A stretch of DNA of 64,000 bases. Origin: Marmoricola sp. URHB0036 (GTDB taxonomy: Bacteria > Actinomycetota > Actinomycetes > Propionibacteriales > Nocardioidaceae). The stretch is from the NCBI RefSeq assembly GCF_000426045.1, contig NZ_AUEP01000013.1:1-64000 (forward strand), read 5' to 3'. The stretch's first letter is position 1. Each line of letters begins with the position of its first letter. Positions 31,825 to 40,192 of this stretch are shown in pieces. The position numbers were made by a program, and so were the translations under genes. A model generated the notes under the pieces. That model was given only the letters and a program-made list of their open reading frames with translations, was not told the origin of the DNA and ran no database searches.

Positions 31825-33240
31825 ATGACTCAAGAAAAAGCACAACTCGACCGACGTAGCTTCCTCCGTGGCTCGCTCGCAGCAGCGGCACTCGTACCGC
31901 TCGCCGGCACGCTCGCCTCCTGCTCGTCCCCGAGCAGCGGAGGCGGCGGTGGCGGTGGCGGCACGAAGTCCGCGACCAACCCCTTCGGGCTCGCGAAGAG
32001 CTCGAGCGTGGATGCAGTGATCTTCAACGGCGGCTACGGCTACGACTACGTCAAGTACGCCGCCGACCAGGTCACCAAGCAGAAGGGCTTCTCGGGCGTC
32101 ACCATCAAGGTGTCCCCGTCGACGCAGATCGCCCAGCAGCTGCAGCCGCGCTTCGTCGGCGGCACGCCGCCCGACCTGATCGACAACTCGGGTGCGAACG
32201 CCATCGGGTTCAACGTCATCGCGAAGCAGTGCGAGACACTGGACGACGTGTTCGAGGCCAACAACTACGAGGGCACCAAGATCTCCGACACGCTCTACCC
32301 GAACGTCAAGGTCCCCGGCACCTTCGACGGCAAGTTCATCGCGATGAACTACGTGATGACGGTCTACGGCGTCTGGTACTCCGCGTCGCTGTTCAAGCAG
32401 AACGGCTGGACCCCTCCGGCCACCTGGGACGACGCACTCGCCCTCGGCGCCAAGGCCAAGGCCAAGGGCAAGTACCTCTTCGTGTGGGGCAAGGAGGCGG
32501 CGACGTACTACCAGACGATGTCCGTCAACTCCGCCATCAAGGAGGGCGGCGACGAGGTCCGCCTCGCGCTGGAGAACCTCCAGCCGAAGTGCTGGTCGAT
32601 GCCGCAGCTCCAGGACGTCTTCAAGGCCCTCGCCGAGATGGTGTCGAAGGAGTACTTCGTCCCCGGCGGTGCCGGCACCCAGTTCACCGCTGCCCAGGCG
32701 AAGTGGAGCAACGACGAACAGGCGATCCTCTACCCGTCCGGTGGCTGGATCGAGAACGAGATGAAGTCGGCGACGAAGTCGGGCTTCGAGATGACCGGCG
32801 CTCCCGAGCCGACGGTCTCGTCCAGCCCCAAGCTGCCCGCCGCGGGGCTCCGTGCCGCTGCCGGTGAGCCGTACGTCGTGCCGTCCCAGTCGAAGAACAG
32901 CGCCGGCGGCAAGGAGCTCCTGCGAGCGATGCTGTCGAAGGATGCCGCGACCAACTTCTCCAAGACGCGGCTGGCGCCGACGATCGTCAAGGGCCTGGTG
33001 CCCGATGACGGCTTCGGGTCGACGGCGCTGGTCTCGCAGACGAAGATGCTGAGCGCCGCCGGCAGCAACATCTTCAATTACCAGTTCGTCGACTACTACG
33101 GCATGAACACCGACCAGCTGGTGGTGTGGAACTCGTTCCTGTCCGGTCAGACCGATGTCGCCGGCCTCACCAAGGGGCTGCAGGGCATCACCGACAAGAT
33201 CGCGAACGACTCGTCGGTGAAGAAGCTCAAGATCACGTGA
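31825..33240 (+). CDS. ngcE: N-acetylglucosamine/chitobiose ABC transporter binding lipoprotein NgcE
   Basis: This encodes 471 residues from the ATG at 31825; upstream codons are non-protein-like. The N-terminus is a Tat lipoprotein signal: RRSFLRG at 10-16, a hydrophobic core and lipobox LASC with Cys33, then a Gly linker. The mature part (SSVDAVIFNGGYGYDYVKYA, PSTQIAQQLQPRFVGGTPPD, KYLFVWGKEAATYYQTMSVN, NTDQLVVWNSFLSGQTD) matches NgcE of Streptomyces as I remember it. It binds GlcNAc and chitobiose outside the membrane. GAAAGG lies ~11 bases upstream. NgcF and NgcG follow; no ATPase is encoded, consistent with a shared MsiK. Confidence 0.93.
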   Translation: MTQEKAQLDRRSFLRGSLAAAALVPLAGTLASCSSPSSGGGGGGGGTKSATNPFGLAKSSSVDAVIFNGGYGYDYVKYAADQVTKQKGFSGVTIKVSPSTQIAQQLQPRFVGGTPPDLIDNSGANAIGFNVIAKQCETLDDVFEANNYEGTKISDTLYPNVKVPGTFDGKFIAMNYVMTVYGVWYSASLFKQNGWTPPATWDDALALGAKAKAKGKYLFVWGKEAATYYQTMSVNSAIKEGGDEVRLALENLQPKCWSMPQLQDVFKALAEMVSKEYFVPGGAGTQFTAAQAKWSNDEQAILYPSGGWIENEMKSATKSGFEMTGAPEPTVSSSPKLPAAGLRAAAGEPYVVPSQSKNSAGGKELLRAMLSKDAATNFSKTRLAPTIVKGLVPDDGFGSTALVSQTKMLSAAGSNIFNYQFVDYYGMNTDQLVVWNSFLSGQTDVAGLTKGLQGITDKIANDSSVKKLKIT

Positions 33241-34229
33241 CCAGCGCCATGACGACGACGACCGGCGGCCGGCCTCGGCCGGTCGCCCGGTCGCGCCGGA
33301 TGCCGAGCCTCGAACGGCTGAGCTTCATGGCGGTGTTCCTCGGGCTGCCGCTGGCGATCTTCCTCGTCTTCGTGATCTACCCGTTCGGCCAGGCGTTGTA
33401 CTTCGCGATGACCGACTGGAACGGGTTCTCTCCGTCGTACAACTTCATCGGGCTGGACAACTTCACGAAGCTGTTCCACGACGACACCTTCATGAAGTCG
33501 TTGGGCAACAACATCCAGCTCGCGATCGTGGTGCCGCTCGTGACCATCGTGCTGGCACTCGCCATCGCGACGATGGTCACGGTGGGCGGTCCCACCAAGG
33601 GCAACATCCGCGGGATCCGCGGCTCCGGGTTCTACCGGATCGTGTCGTTCTTCCCCTACACCGTCCCGGCCATCGTCATCGGCCTCATCTGGGCGCAGGT
33701 GTACGACCCCTCGGCCGGTCTCCTCAACGCCACCCTCACCAAGATCGGCCTCAGCGGGTTCGAGGACTTCGCCTGGCTCGGCGACCCGCGTACGGCGATG
33801 CCCGCGTCCATGTTCGTGATCATCTGGAGCTTCGTCGGTTTCTACACGGTGCTGTTCGTCGCGGCCATCAAGGGGATCCCGGCGGAGATCTACGAGGCCG
33901 CTCGCATGGACGGCGCCGGCCGGTTCCGCACGGCCATCTCGGTGACCCTCCCGCTCGTCCGCGACAACGTGCAGACGGCGTACATCTATCTCGGGATCAC
34001 GGCCCTCGATGCCTTCGTGTACATGCAAGCGCTGAACCCCAACGGCGGACCCGACAACACCACTCGGACGATGAGCCAGGAGCTCTTCAACACGGCGTTC
34101 CGGAAGGGCCAGTTCGGCTATGCCACGGCGATGGGCGTCGTGCTCGCGGTCGTGACGCTGCTGTTCGCCGCGATCGTGTTCGCGGCCAATCGGTTCACCG
34201 GAGGCGGCGAGCGGAGGCTGCGCCGATGA
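33237..34229 (+). CDS. ngcF: ABC transporter permease NgcF
   Basis: This encodes 330 residues from the GTG at 33237, which overlaps the ngcE stop (GTGA); the ATG at 33249 is an alternative. There are six membrane segments beginning SFMAVFLGLPLAIFLVFVIY and TIVLALAIATMVTVGG, and the EAA loop is EIYEAARMDGAGRFRTAISV. It forms the membrane channel with NgcG for GlcNAc/chitobiose uptake. A Thr/Pro/Arg-rich leader precedes the first helix. Confidence 0.92.
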   Translation: MTSAMTTTTGGRPRPVARSRRMPSLERLSFMAVFLGLPLAIFLVFVIYPFGQALYFAMTDWNGFSPSYNFIGLDNFTKLFHDDTFMKSLGNNIQLAIVVPLVTIVLALAIATMVTVGGPTKGNIRGIRGSGFYRIVSFFPYTVPAIVIGLIWAQVYDPSAGLLNATLTKIGLSGFEDFAWLGDPRTAMPASMFVIIWSFVGFYTVLFVAAIKGIPAEIYEAARMDGAGRFRTAISVTLPLVRDNVQTAYIYLGITALDAFVYMQALNPNGGPDNTTRTMSQELFNTAFRKGQFGYATAMGVVLAVVTLLFAAIVFAANRFTGGGERRLRR

Positions 34230-35110
34230 GCGCCGTCGCGGCAGACGAGAGCGTCGACACCGAGACGCGCAACGACCGGACCGGTGGCGACCTCGCTGTC
34301 GAAGCCACCTCGCACGTGCTCCTGGCGATCTGGACGCTCATCGTGATCGTCCCGTTCCTGTGGGTCGTGCTGTCCTCCTTCAAGACGACCAAGGAGATCC
34401 TGGCCTCACCGTTCTCACTGCCGGCGCACTGGAGCTTCGACAACTACGTCCACGCATGGACCGACGCCGGGATCCGGCAGTTCTTCCTGAACACCGTCAT
34501 CGTGGTGGGTGTCGCCCTCGTGCTCGTCATGCTGCTGGGAGCGATGTGCGCCTACGTGCTCGCGCGGTTCCAGTTCCCCGGTGCGCGAGTCATCTACTAC
34601 CTGATGCTCGCCGGGCTCACCTTCCCGATCTTCCTCGCGATCGTGCCGCTGTTCTTCGTCCTGAAGAACGTCGGGCTGCTCAACACCCTGCCGGGGCTGA
34701 TCATGGTGTACGTCGCGTTCGCCCTCCCGTTCACGGTGTTCTTCCTCTATGCCTTCTTCAAGTCCCTGCCCGACGACGTCTACGAGGCGGCGCTGATGGA
34801 CGGTGCGGGGGACTGGCGCACGTTCTTCCAGATCATGCTGCCGATGGCCCGGCCCGGGATGGCGACCGTCGCGATCTTCAACTTCCTGGGGCTGTGGAAC
34901 CAGTTCCTGCTGCCGGTGGCCCTGAACACCGACATGAGCAAGTACGTCCTGACCCAGGGGATGGCGGAGTTCGCCTCGCAGGCGGGCTACGCCGTCGACT
35001 TCGGCGCGCTCTTCGCCGCAGTCGTCATCACGGTCGTGCCGGTGCTGATCGTCTTCCTGATCTTCCAGCGTCGGCTGGAGGGGTCGGTGTCCCAGGGAAC
35101 GTTCCGATGA
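34226..35110 (+). CDS. ngcG: ABC transporter permease NgcG
   Basis: This 294-residue MalG-type permease shows LAIWTLIVIVPFLWVVLSSF, FLNTVIVVGVALVLVMLLGA and EAA loop DVYEAALMDGAGDWRTFFQI. Start overlaps the ngcF stop by 4 bp. It ends QRRLEGSVSQGTFR, a common C-terminus of this family. It completes the NgcEFG transporter. Confidence 0.92.
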   Translation: MSAVAADESVDTETRNDRTGGDLAVEATSHVLLAIWTLIVIVPFLWVVLSSFKTTKEILASPFSLPAHWSFDNYVHAWTDAGIRQFFLNTVIVVGVALVLVMLLGAMCAYVLARFQFPGARVIYYLMLAGLTFPIFLAIVPLFFVLKNVGLLNTLPGLIMVYVAFALPFTVFFLYAFFKSLPDDVYEAALMDGAGDWRTFFQIMLPMARPGMATVAIFNFLGLWNQFLLPVALNTDMSKYVLTQGMAEFASQAGYAVDFGALFAAVVITVVPVLIVFLIFQRRLEGSVSQGTFR

Positions 35111-35135
35111 GGTCCGCTGTCCTCGGGCCGGCCCC

Positions 35136-36047
35136 ATGACGGTTGGCGAGGGGCTCGCACTCGCCGTCGACGTCGGCGGCACGACCATCAAGGCGGAACT
35201 GGTCGACCACGCGGGGACGGTGGTGGCGGCCGAGCAACGTCCTACACCACCGGGGCAACGAGCCCTGGAGGCGATCACCGAGGTGGGTCACACCCTGCTT
35301 GCACAACGGTCCGGCGCATCCGTGGTCGGCGCGGGCGTCGTGGTCCCGGGCCTGGTCAACCGCGAGACCGGCGTCGCGACGTACAGCGCCAACATCGGGT
35401 GGCGCGACCTCGAGCTCGTCCGCGCACTCGGGGCCGAGTGGCAGCTGCCGGTGCGGATCGCCAACGACGTCGCCGCCGGCGGCGTGGCCGAGCACCGGCT
35501 CGGCGCGGGTGTCGGCACCCAGGACCTGGTCTTCATGCCCATCGGCACCGGAATCGCCGCATCCATCGTCTCCGGCGGGCATCTGCTGACCGGGCACTGC
35601 GGCGAGACGGCGGAGATCGGGCACCTCGTCGTCCGGCCCGGCGTCCGGTGCGCGTGCGGTCGTGACGGCTGCCTCGAAGCCGTCGCCTCCGCGGCGGCGA
35701 TCGCGCGCCGCTACACGGGTCTGAGCGGGAACGACGTCACGGGCGCGCACGACGTGGCCGCGCGGCTGGACGCGGACGCCGTCGCACGGCAGGTCTGGCA
35801 GGACGCGGTGGACGCCCTCGCGGACGCGCTCGACATCCTCTCCCTGCTCGTCAGCCCGGCCCGGGTGGTGATCGGCGGGGGACTCAGCCGCGCCGGCGAA
35901 GCGCTGCTGACCCCACTGCGGGTCGCGCTGCACCAGCGGGTCGCCATCGTCCATCCCGCCGAGCTGACCACGTCGACCCTCGGTGACCGGGGTGGCGTGA
36001 TCGGTGCGGCGCTCCTGGCCCGCGACGGATGGGCGCCCGAGTCATGA
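35136..36047 (+). CDS. ROK-family sugar kinase
   Basis: This 303-residue enzyme has the ATP loop LAVDVGGTTIKAELVDHAGT, DVAAGGVAEHRLGAGVGTQD, the ROK signature around MPIGTGIAASIVSGGHLLTG and GETAEIGHLVVRPGVRCACG, and the zinc motif CACGRDGCLE. It phosphorylates a hexose, probably GlcNAc or glucosamine given its place between ngcG and nagA. With two BadF kinases nearby, three kinases are available for the pathway, so substrate division is likely. No HTH is present, so it is not a regulator. Confidence 0.9.
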   Translation: MTVGEGLALAVDVGGTTIKAELVDHAGTVVAAEQRPTPPGQRALEAITEVGHTLLAQRSGASVVGAGVVVPGLVNRETGVATYSANIGWRDLELVRALGAEWQLPVRIANDVAAGGVAEHRLGAGVGTQDLVFMPIGTGIAASIVSGGHLLTGHCGETAEIGHLVVRPGVRCACGRDGCLEAVASAAAIARRYTGLSGNDVTGAHDVAARLDADAVARQVWQDAVDALADALDILSLLVSPARVVIGGGLSRAGEALLTPLRVALHQRVAIVHPAELTTSTLGDRGGVIGAALLARDGWAPES

Positions 36048-37207
36048 CCGCGGCGGCGCTGGCCGGGCGGCTCGTGACGACCGCCGGGATCCTGGACGAG
36101 GGCGTGCTCGAGGTGCGCCCCGACGGCACGATCGGGTACGTCGGTCCGGCGTCCGGTTGGTCGGGACCGGCCCCGGAACCGGTCGACACGGTCGCGCCCG
36201 GGTACGTCGACATCCACTGCCACGGCGGCGGGAGCCACACCGTCACCTCGGGCGACACGGTCGAGGTCGCCGCCGTCGGAGCGCACCATCTCTCCCGCGG
36301 CACCACGACGATGCTGGCCAGTCTGGTGAGCGCGCCGGCCCCCGAGCTGTTCGCCGCGATCAGGGCGATCGCCTCGGTGGCGGCGACGGGATCCTCGGTC
36401 GTGGGGTGCCATGTCGAAGGACCCTTCCTGGACCTGGAGCACCGGGGTGCACACGATCCCGCCCACCTGCGCCTACCCGGGACCGACGAGATCGCCGACT
36501 GGCTGGCGGCCGGGGTCGACGACGCCGGGCGTCCGACCGTCCGGATGGTGACGCTCGCCCCCGAGCTGCCCGGCGCGGTCGCCGCCGCCGAGCTCCTCGA
36601 GCGTTCCGGCGTGCTCGTGGGTCTCGGCCACACCGGAGCCGACGCCCGCGCCTTCGGCGAGGCCCTGCGATCACTCGACAAGCCCCTGGTCACCCATCTG
36701 TTCAACGGCATGGAGCCCCTGCACCATCGCCGGCCGGGCCCGGTCGCCGCCTCCCTGGACGCCCTGGCCCGCGGAGCAGCGCACGTGGAGCTCATCGCGG
36801 ACGGCGTGCACGTCGCCGACGAGACGGCGCACCTGGTGTTCGCCGTGGACCCCGGGCGGCACGTCGTGCTCGTCAGCGACGCGATGGTGGCTGCCGGGAT
36901 GCCCGACGGTGACTTCGAGCTCGGGTCGGTGCGGGTGCGGGTCGCGGACGGCCGGGCGTGGACGCGGACCGACCCGCCGTCGCTCGCGGGAGGTACGGCG
37001 CACGCCGCCGACCTGGTCCGCCGCTGCGTGGTCCACGCCGGCGTCGATCCCGTCGCCGCTGTGGCTGCGGCGACCTCCACGCCCGCAGCCCTGCTCGGCC
37101 TGGACGACCGCGGCAGCCTGGAGACCGGGTTGCGAGCGGACCTCGTGGTGCTCGACCGCGACTGGCGGGTCCGCCGGGTGATGCGTGGAGGTGACTGGAT
37201 CCGATGA
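36044..37207 (+). CDS. nagA: N-acetylglucosamine-6-phosphate deacetylase
   Basis: This encodes 387 residues from the ATG at 36044 (ATGA overlap with the kinase stop); an ATG at 36029 in the same frame is less likely. It removes acetate from GlcNAc-6-phosphate. Motifs: VDIHCHGGGSHTVTSGDT near the N-terminus, VVGCHVEGPFLDLEHRGAHD with the metal Glu, VGLGHTGADAR and VTHLFNGMEPLHHR with the metal His residues, VLVSDAMVAAG with the catalytic Asp. The product feeds NagB, which is only seen at 25382. The deacetylase gene overlaps its stop by 4 bp. Confidence 0.95.
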   Translation: MTAAALAGRLVTTAGILDEGVLEVRPDGTIGYVGPASGWSGPAPEPVDTVAPGYVDIHCHGGGSHTVTSGDTVEVAAVGAHHLSRGTTTMLASLVSAPAPELFAAIRAIASVAATGSSVVGCHVEGPFLDLEHRGAHDPAHLRLPGTDEIADWLAAGVDDAGRPTVRMVTLAPELPGAVAAAELLERSGVLVGLGHTGADARAFGEALRSLDKPLVTHLFNGMEPLHHRRPGPVAASLDALARGAAHVELIADGVHVADETAHLVFAVDPGRHVVLVSDAMVAAGMPDGDFELGSVRVRVADGRAWTRTDPPSLAGGTAHAADLVRRCVVHAGVDPVAAVAAATSTPAALLGLDDRGSLETGLRADLVVLDRDWRVRRVMRGGDWIR

Positions 37208-37899
37208 TCCAGCAACCCGGCGAGGCTCTCGTCGCCGTCAGCCCGGACGAGGGGCCCTCGGTGCTGCTGACCTACGACGACGGCCCTGACCCCGAGAGCA
37301 CCCCCGCGGTCCTGCGCGAGCTCGCCGCGGCCGGCGCCCGGGCCACCTTCTTCGTGCTCGGCACGCGCGTGAGGCTCTACCCCGACGTGTTCAGGTCGGT
37401 CGTCGCCGAGGGCCACGAGATCGGCCTGCACGGCGCCGACCACCGTCGTGTCGACCAGGTACCGGAGGCGGAGTTCGCGAGCGGCCTGGTCGAGACCAAG
37501 GACCTGCTCGAGCAGGTCATCCAGCGCCCGGTGGTCTGGTACCGGCCGCCGTACGGACGGTTCACGCTGTCGGCCTGGGCAGCCGTGCACGACGTGGGCC
37601 TGACCACCGCATGCTGGACCTGCGACATCCGGGACTGGCTCGACGTGCCCCTCGAAGAGCACCTGGCTGCGCTGGACGCGGTCACGCGCGCCGGCGAGAT
37701 CGTCCTGTCCCATGATGCGTACGCCGACAAGCGCGACCTGGTCGACGACGGCCCGCCACCGCCGGTCGACCGGGCGCTGCTGGCTCGGGCCGTTCTCGAG
37801 CGGATCTCCTCAGCCGACTGTGCCCAGCCGACCCTCTCGGAGGCGATGGCGCACGGCACCCCGGTGGGGCGACCGTGGGTCGAGGACGCGACTACGTAG
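37204..37899 (+). CDS. Polysaccharide deacetylase (NodB-type), probably cytoplasmic
   Basis: This 231-residue carbohydrate esterase family 4 protein has TYDDGPDPES with the catalytic and metal Asp residues (25-26), H76-x3-H80 in GLHGADH, RPPYGRF at 114-120 and the catalytic His170 in VLSHDAY. It removes N-acetyl groups from chito-oligosaccharides or peptidoglycan. There is no signal peptide or membrane anchor, which is unusual for the family. Together with its place at the end of the ngc-nagA operon, this suggests it acts on imported chitobiose or chitotriose. Confidence 0.9.
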   Translation: MIQQPGEALVAVSPDEGPSVLLTYDDGPDPESTPAVLRELAAAGARATFFVLGTRVRLYPDVFRSVVAEGHEIGLHGADHRRVDQVPEAEFASGLVETKDLLEQVIQRPVVWYRPPYGRFTLSAWAAVHDVGLTTACWTCDIRDWLDVPLEEHLAALDAVTRAGEIVLSHDAYADKRDLVDDGPPPPVDRALLARAVLERISSADCAQPTLSEAMAHGTPVGRPWVEDATT

Positions 37900-38293
37900 A
37901 CGAGCCCACGTGTGCTCGTCTCCGTAGCACTCGCGGTGGGCCCGCGTCCGCCTCGACGGCGTCCCACAGGGGGGCCACCCCGCGTCCACTCGTGATGAGG
38001 CACGCGAGATGGCCCCAGCCGCAACCGCCGTGGAGGACCTCGTGGGGGGCAGATGCCCCGCCTCCCGAACGGAAGGGCCGACGGTCCAGAGCCGAGGTCC
38101 AGAGCCTCTGGCCGTCAGGACACAAGCTCCGCTTCTTGACGCTGCGTCCTACCCCCCAGCATGGCACCGAACCGAGAGCCGGAACCCGCGGTCCGCCGAC
38201 TTTCTCCCGGGAATTCGCCGGGGTGGGGCCGATGCCCCGCGGCCGGCCGCCTCTGCGGGACGGCTCAGGCGACTGGACGGGCGTTCACGTCGT
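37900..38293. other. Intergenic region between convergent genes
   Basis: This ~390-bp stretch contains a direct repeat of GGTCCAGAGCC (near 38090-38110) and several GC-rich self-complementary patches, but no ORF, tRNA or clean terminator I can support. Confidence 0.35.
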
Positions 38294-39094
38294 CTACTGG
38301 GTGCTCGTGCGCCGGCTGCTCAGCTCGATGGTCTGGCCGCGCTCGACGGTGCTCACCGTCGAGCCCAGGCCCTCACGCTCCGCCCGTTGCAGGAAGGCGG
38401 ACAACGGGCTGCGGAAGACGCGGTAGTCGTCGTAGTGGACCGGCACGGCCTGGCGCGGCCGGACCCGCGTGAGGAAGTCGACGCCCTGGGCGTCGTCCAT
38501 CGTCACGGTGTGGAAGAGCACGCGCGTGCCCCCGAGATGCACGACGGCGGCATCGATGTCCGGATGCCGAGCGGCGATCTCGTCGACGTGTGCTCCGGTG
38601 AGGGTGTCTCCACTGAGGTAGATCCGGGCGCTGAGGCGATCCCCGACCCGGTGCTCGAGCAACGAGCCCATCACGGGAGGCAGCAGTGCGCCCATCAGGC
38701 CGCGGGCATGGATCGCGGGCAGGGCGTGGACGGTCAACGAGTCCTTCCCTCGGTACAGGGTCTCGCTCGACCAGGTCTCGAGCCCGCGCGTCTCGAAGCC
38801 CCATCTGTGCAGGCGCCTTGCAGCCGGTGGCGTGGTGATGATCGGCTGCGATCGCTCCAGCCCGCGGCGCGCCACCCGGTCGAAATGGTCGCCGTGGAGG
38901 TGGGAGAGCACGATCGCGTCGAGCGGTGGCAGGTCCTCCGGTTGCAGGCTGGGTTCGGTCAGCCGCCTGCTCCACAGGCCCTTCCCGAGGTAGGCGCGTT
39001 GGCCACGGTGCAGGAAGTTGGGGTCCGTGAGCACCGTGAACTCGCCGAGCCGCAGCAGGGTTGTGGCCGTCCCGACGAAGGTCAGCGAGGGCAC
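38294..39094 (-). CDS. MBL-fold metallo-hydrolase (UlaG-like)
   Basis: This encodes 266 residues from the GTG at 39094, chosen because GAGGTGGG lies 5-12 bases upstream and the protein then begins SLTFVGTATTLLRLGEF as the family does; the frame is open to 39238. Metal site: LSHLHGDHFD (H-x-H-x-D-H), YLSGDTLTG with the bridging Asp, and PVHYDDYRVF with the last His. This resembles UlaG/NAPE-PLD-like beta-lactamase-fold hydrolases acting on phosphoesters or lactones. Substrate unknown. Confidence 0.88.
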   Translation of the reverse strand: MPSLTFVGTATTLLRLGEFTVLTDPNFLHRGQRAYLGKGLWSRRLTEPSLQPEDLPPLDAIVLSHLHGDHFDRVARRGLERSQPIITTPPAARRLHRWGFETRGLETWSSETLYRGKDSLTVHALPAIHARGLMGALLPPVMGSLLEHRVGDRLSARIYLSGDTLTGAHVDEIAARHPDIDAAVVHLGGTRVLFHTVTMDDAQGVDFLTRVRPRQAVPVHYDDYRVFRSPLSAFLQRAEREGLGSTVSTVERGQTIELSSRRTSTQ

Positions 39095-39125
39095 CGGTCC
39101 CACCTCGCGGTCGGTGGTGCGCTGG

Positions 39126-39362
39126 TCATTGGGGCGAGGTGTTGTCCGTGCCACCCAGCTGGGCCAGGAGCTCGTGAGCGCGGTGGGCACGGGCCTGGTC
39201 CTGGTCCATGACCTCCCGGAAGAACGAGGCGATGTCATCCGTCCCGGCGTTCTCGGCGTCGCGCACGTACTGGCCGTAGTCGTGGCCCGCCTTCAGCGCG
39301 TGGTACTGCACCGAGATCAGGTCGAAGGTCACGTCGTCGAAGCCGGTCTCTCCTGTTGCCAT
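39126..39362 (-). CDS. Small helical protein, possible ferritin-like fold
   Basis: This encodes 78 residues from the ATG at 39362, with AAGGAGA seven bases upstream; the longer frame to 39419 lacks a ribosome site. Two helices are evident (VTFDLISVQYHALKAGHDYG, DIASFFREVMDQDQARAHRA) with D/E/H residues spaced as in small ferritin-like or hemerythrin-like bundles. I know similar short conserved proteins in actinobacteria but no function. Confidence 0.7.
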   Translation of the reverse strand: MATGETGFDDVTFDLISVQYHALKAGHDYGQYVRDAENAGTDDIASFFREVMDQDQARAHRAHELLAQLGGTDNTSPQ

Positions 39363-39500
39363 GGTGTCTCCTTCGATGGGGGTCGAGACACCCCCGCTAC
39401 CCGGACGACGAGGTCGCATGCGCCCGCGCCGGAGATCGACCGTGCGCTCGCCACCGTTCCCGCGCTGCCGGCAATCGACATCCGGCGACGAGGCGTCGCC

Positions 39501-40094
39501 CTACGGGGCGGGCGCACCCTCCAGCTCGTCGACCAGGGCCAGGCCACGGTCGGCCCACGCGACCTCGGCTCGCGCCTGGTCGATCAGGCCGTCGTAGGCG
39601 AACACCTTGTAGCGGACGATGCGCTCGTGCTGGTCGGGGGAGTGCCTGGCCAGGCGGTGGGCCAAGGTCGGGTGGGTCCGGTCGACGAGGGTCTGCCGGG
39701 TGCGCTCGAGGAGGTCGAGGTGCGCTGTCCAGTAGTCGTGGTGCTGGCGCAGCTGGGAGCGGGCGGCATCGGCGTCGGCCCACTCGAGATAGGCGGCCTT
39801 GAGGTACGCCGGGTCCCGCTGCCGCCTGATCTCCAGGGGCGAGTTGATCCACTCGCGGAACGCCGCCAGTCCGGCGTCGGTGACGTGGTACTCCTTCTTG
39901 GTCCCCTTCGGCCCCCAGGCGACCGGCACCGACTCCAGCAGCCCGTCGCGCTCCATCCGGTTCAGCTCGGGATAGATCTGCGAGTCCGGGGCGTGCCAGA
40001 CGTGGGCCACCGACTGGCTGAACTGCTTGGACAGGTCGTAGCCGGTCATCGGGCGCGAGCCGAGCAGCGCCAGCAGTGCGAAACGGAGCGACAT
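39501..40094 (-). CDS. vanR: PadR-family regulator, probable VanR
   Basis: This encodes 197 residues from the ATG at 40094, preceded by GGAGGAGG; the in-frame GTG two codons earlier is too close to that site. PadR winged helix: SLRFALLALLGSRPMTGYDL, HAPDSQIYPELNRMERDGLL, TKKEYHVTDAGLAAFREWI. The C-terminal helices (YLEWADADAARSQLRQHHDY) form the usual dimer domain. In Corynebacterium the vanAB repressor VanR is also a PadR protein. This gene is divergent from vanAB with a large palindrome between them, so I assign it as VanR, responding to vanillate (inference). Confidence 0.88.
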   Translation of the reverse strand: MSLRFALLALLGSRPMTGYDLSKQFSQSVAHVWHAPDSQIYPELNRMERDGLLESVPVAWGPKGTKKEYHVTDAGLAAFREWINSPLEIRRQRDPAYLKAAYLEWADADAARSQLRQHHDYWTAHLDLLERTRQTLVDRTHPTLAHRLARHSPDQHERIVRYKVFAYDGLIDQARAEVAWADRGLALVDELEGAPAP

Positions 40095-40138
40095 CGCCAC
40101 CTCCTCCGGAGCAATCTGGGCTCGACCCTAGCCAATGA

Positions 40139-40183
40139 CTATGGAGATAGGTAGTGTGACGCGCCTAATACCTATCTGCATAG
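40139..40183. promoter_or_regulatory. Large inverted repeat, probable PadR/VanR operator
   Basis: CTATGGAGATAGGTA (40139-40153) is followed, after 15 bases, by TACCTATCTGCATAG (40169-40183); 14 of 15 positions pair. It lies between the divergent regulator and vanA, covers a TAATAC -10-like element, and ends next to the vanA ribosome site. Repression of both genes from this site is likely. The AATACCTA core resembles the Corynebacterium VanR operator as I recall it. Confidence 0.78.
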
Positions 40184-40192
40184 GGAGTGAAG

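Noticed and set aside
35884-37713. 609-residue minus-strand open frame
   Set aside because: It runs opposite nagA and the deacetylase, both of which have full catalytic motifs.
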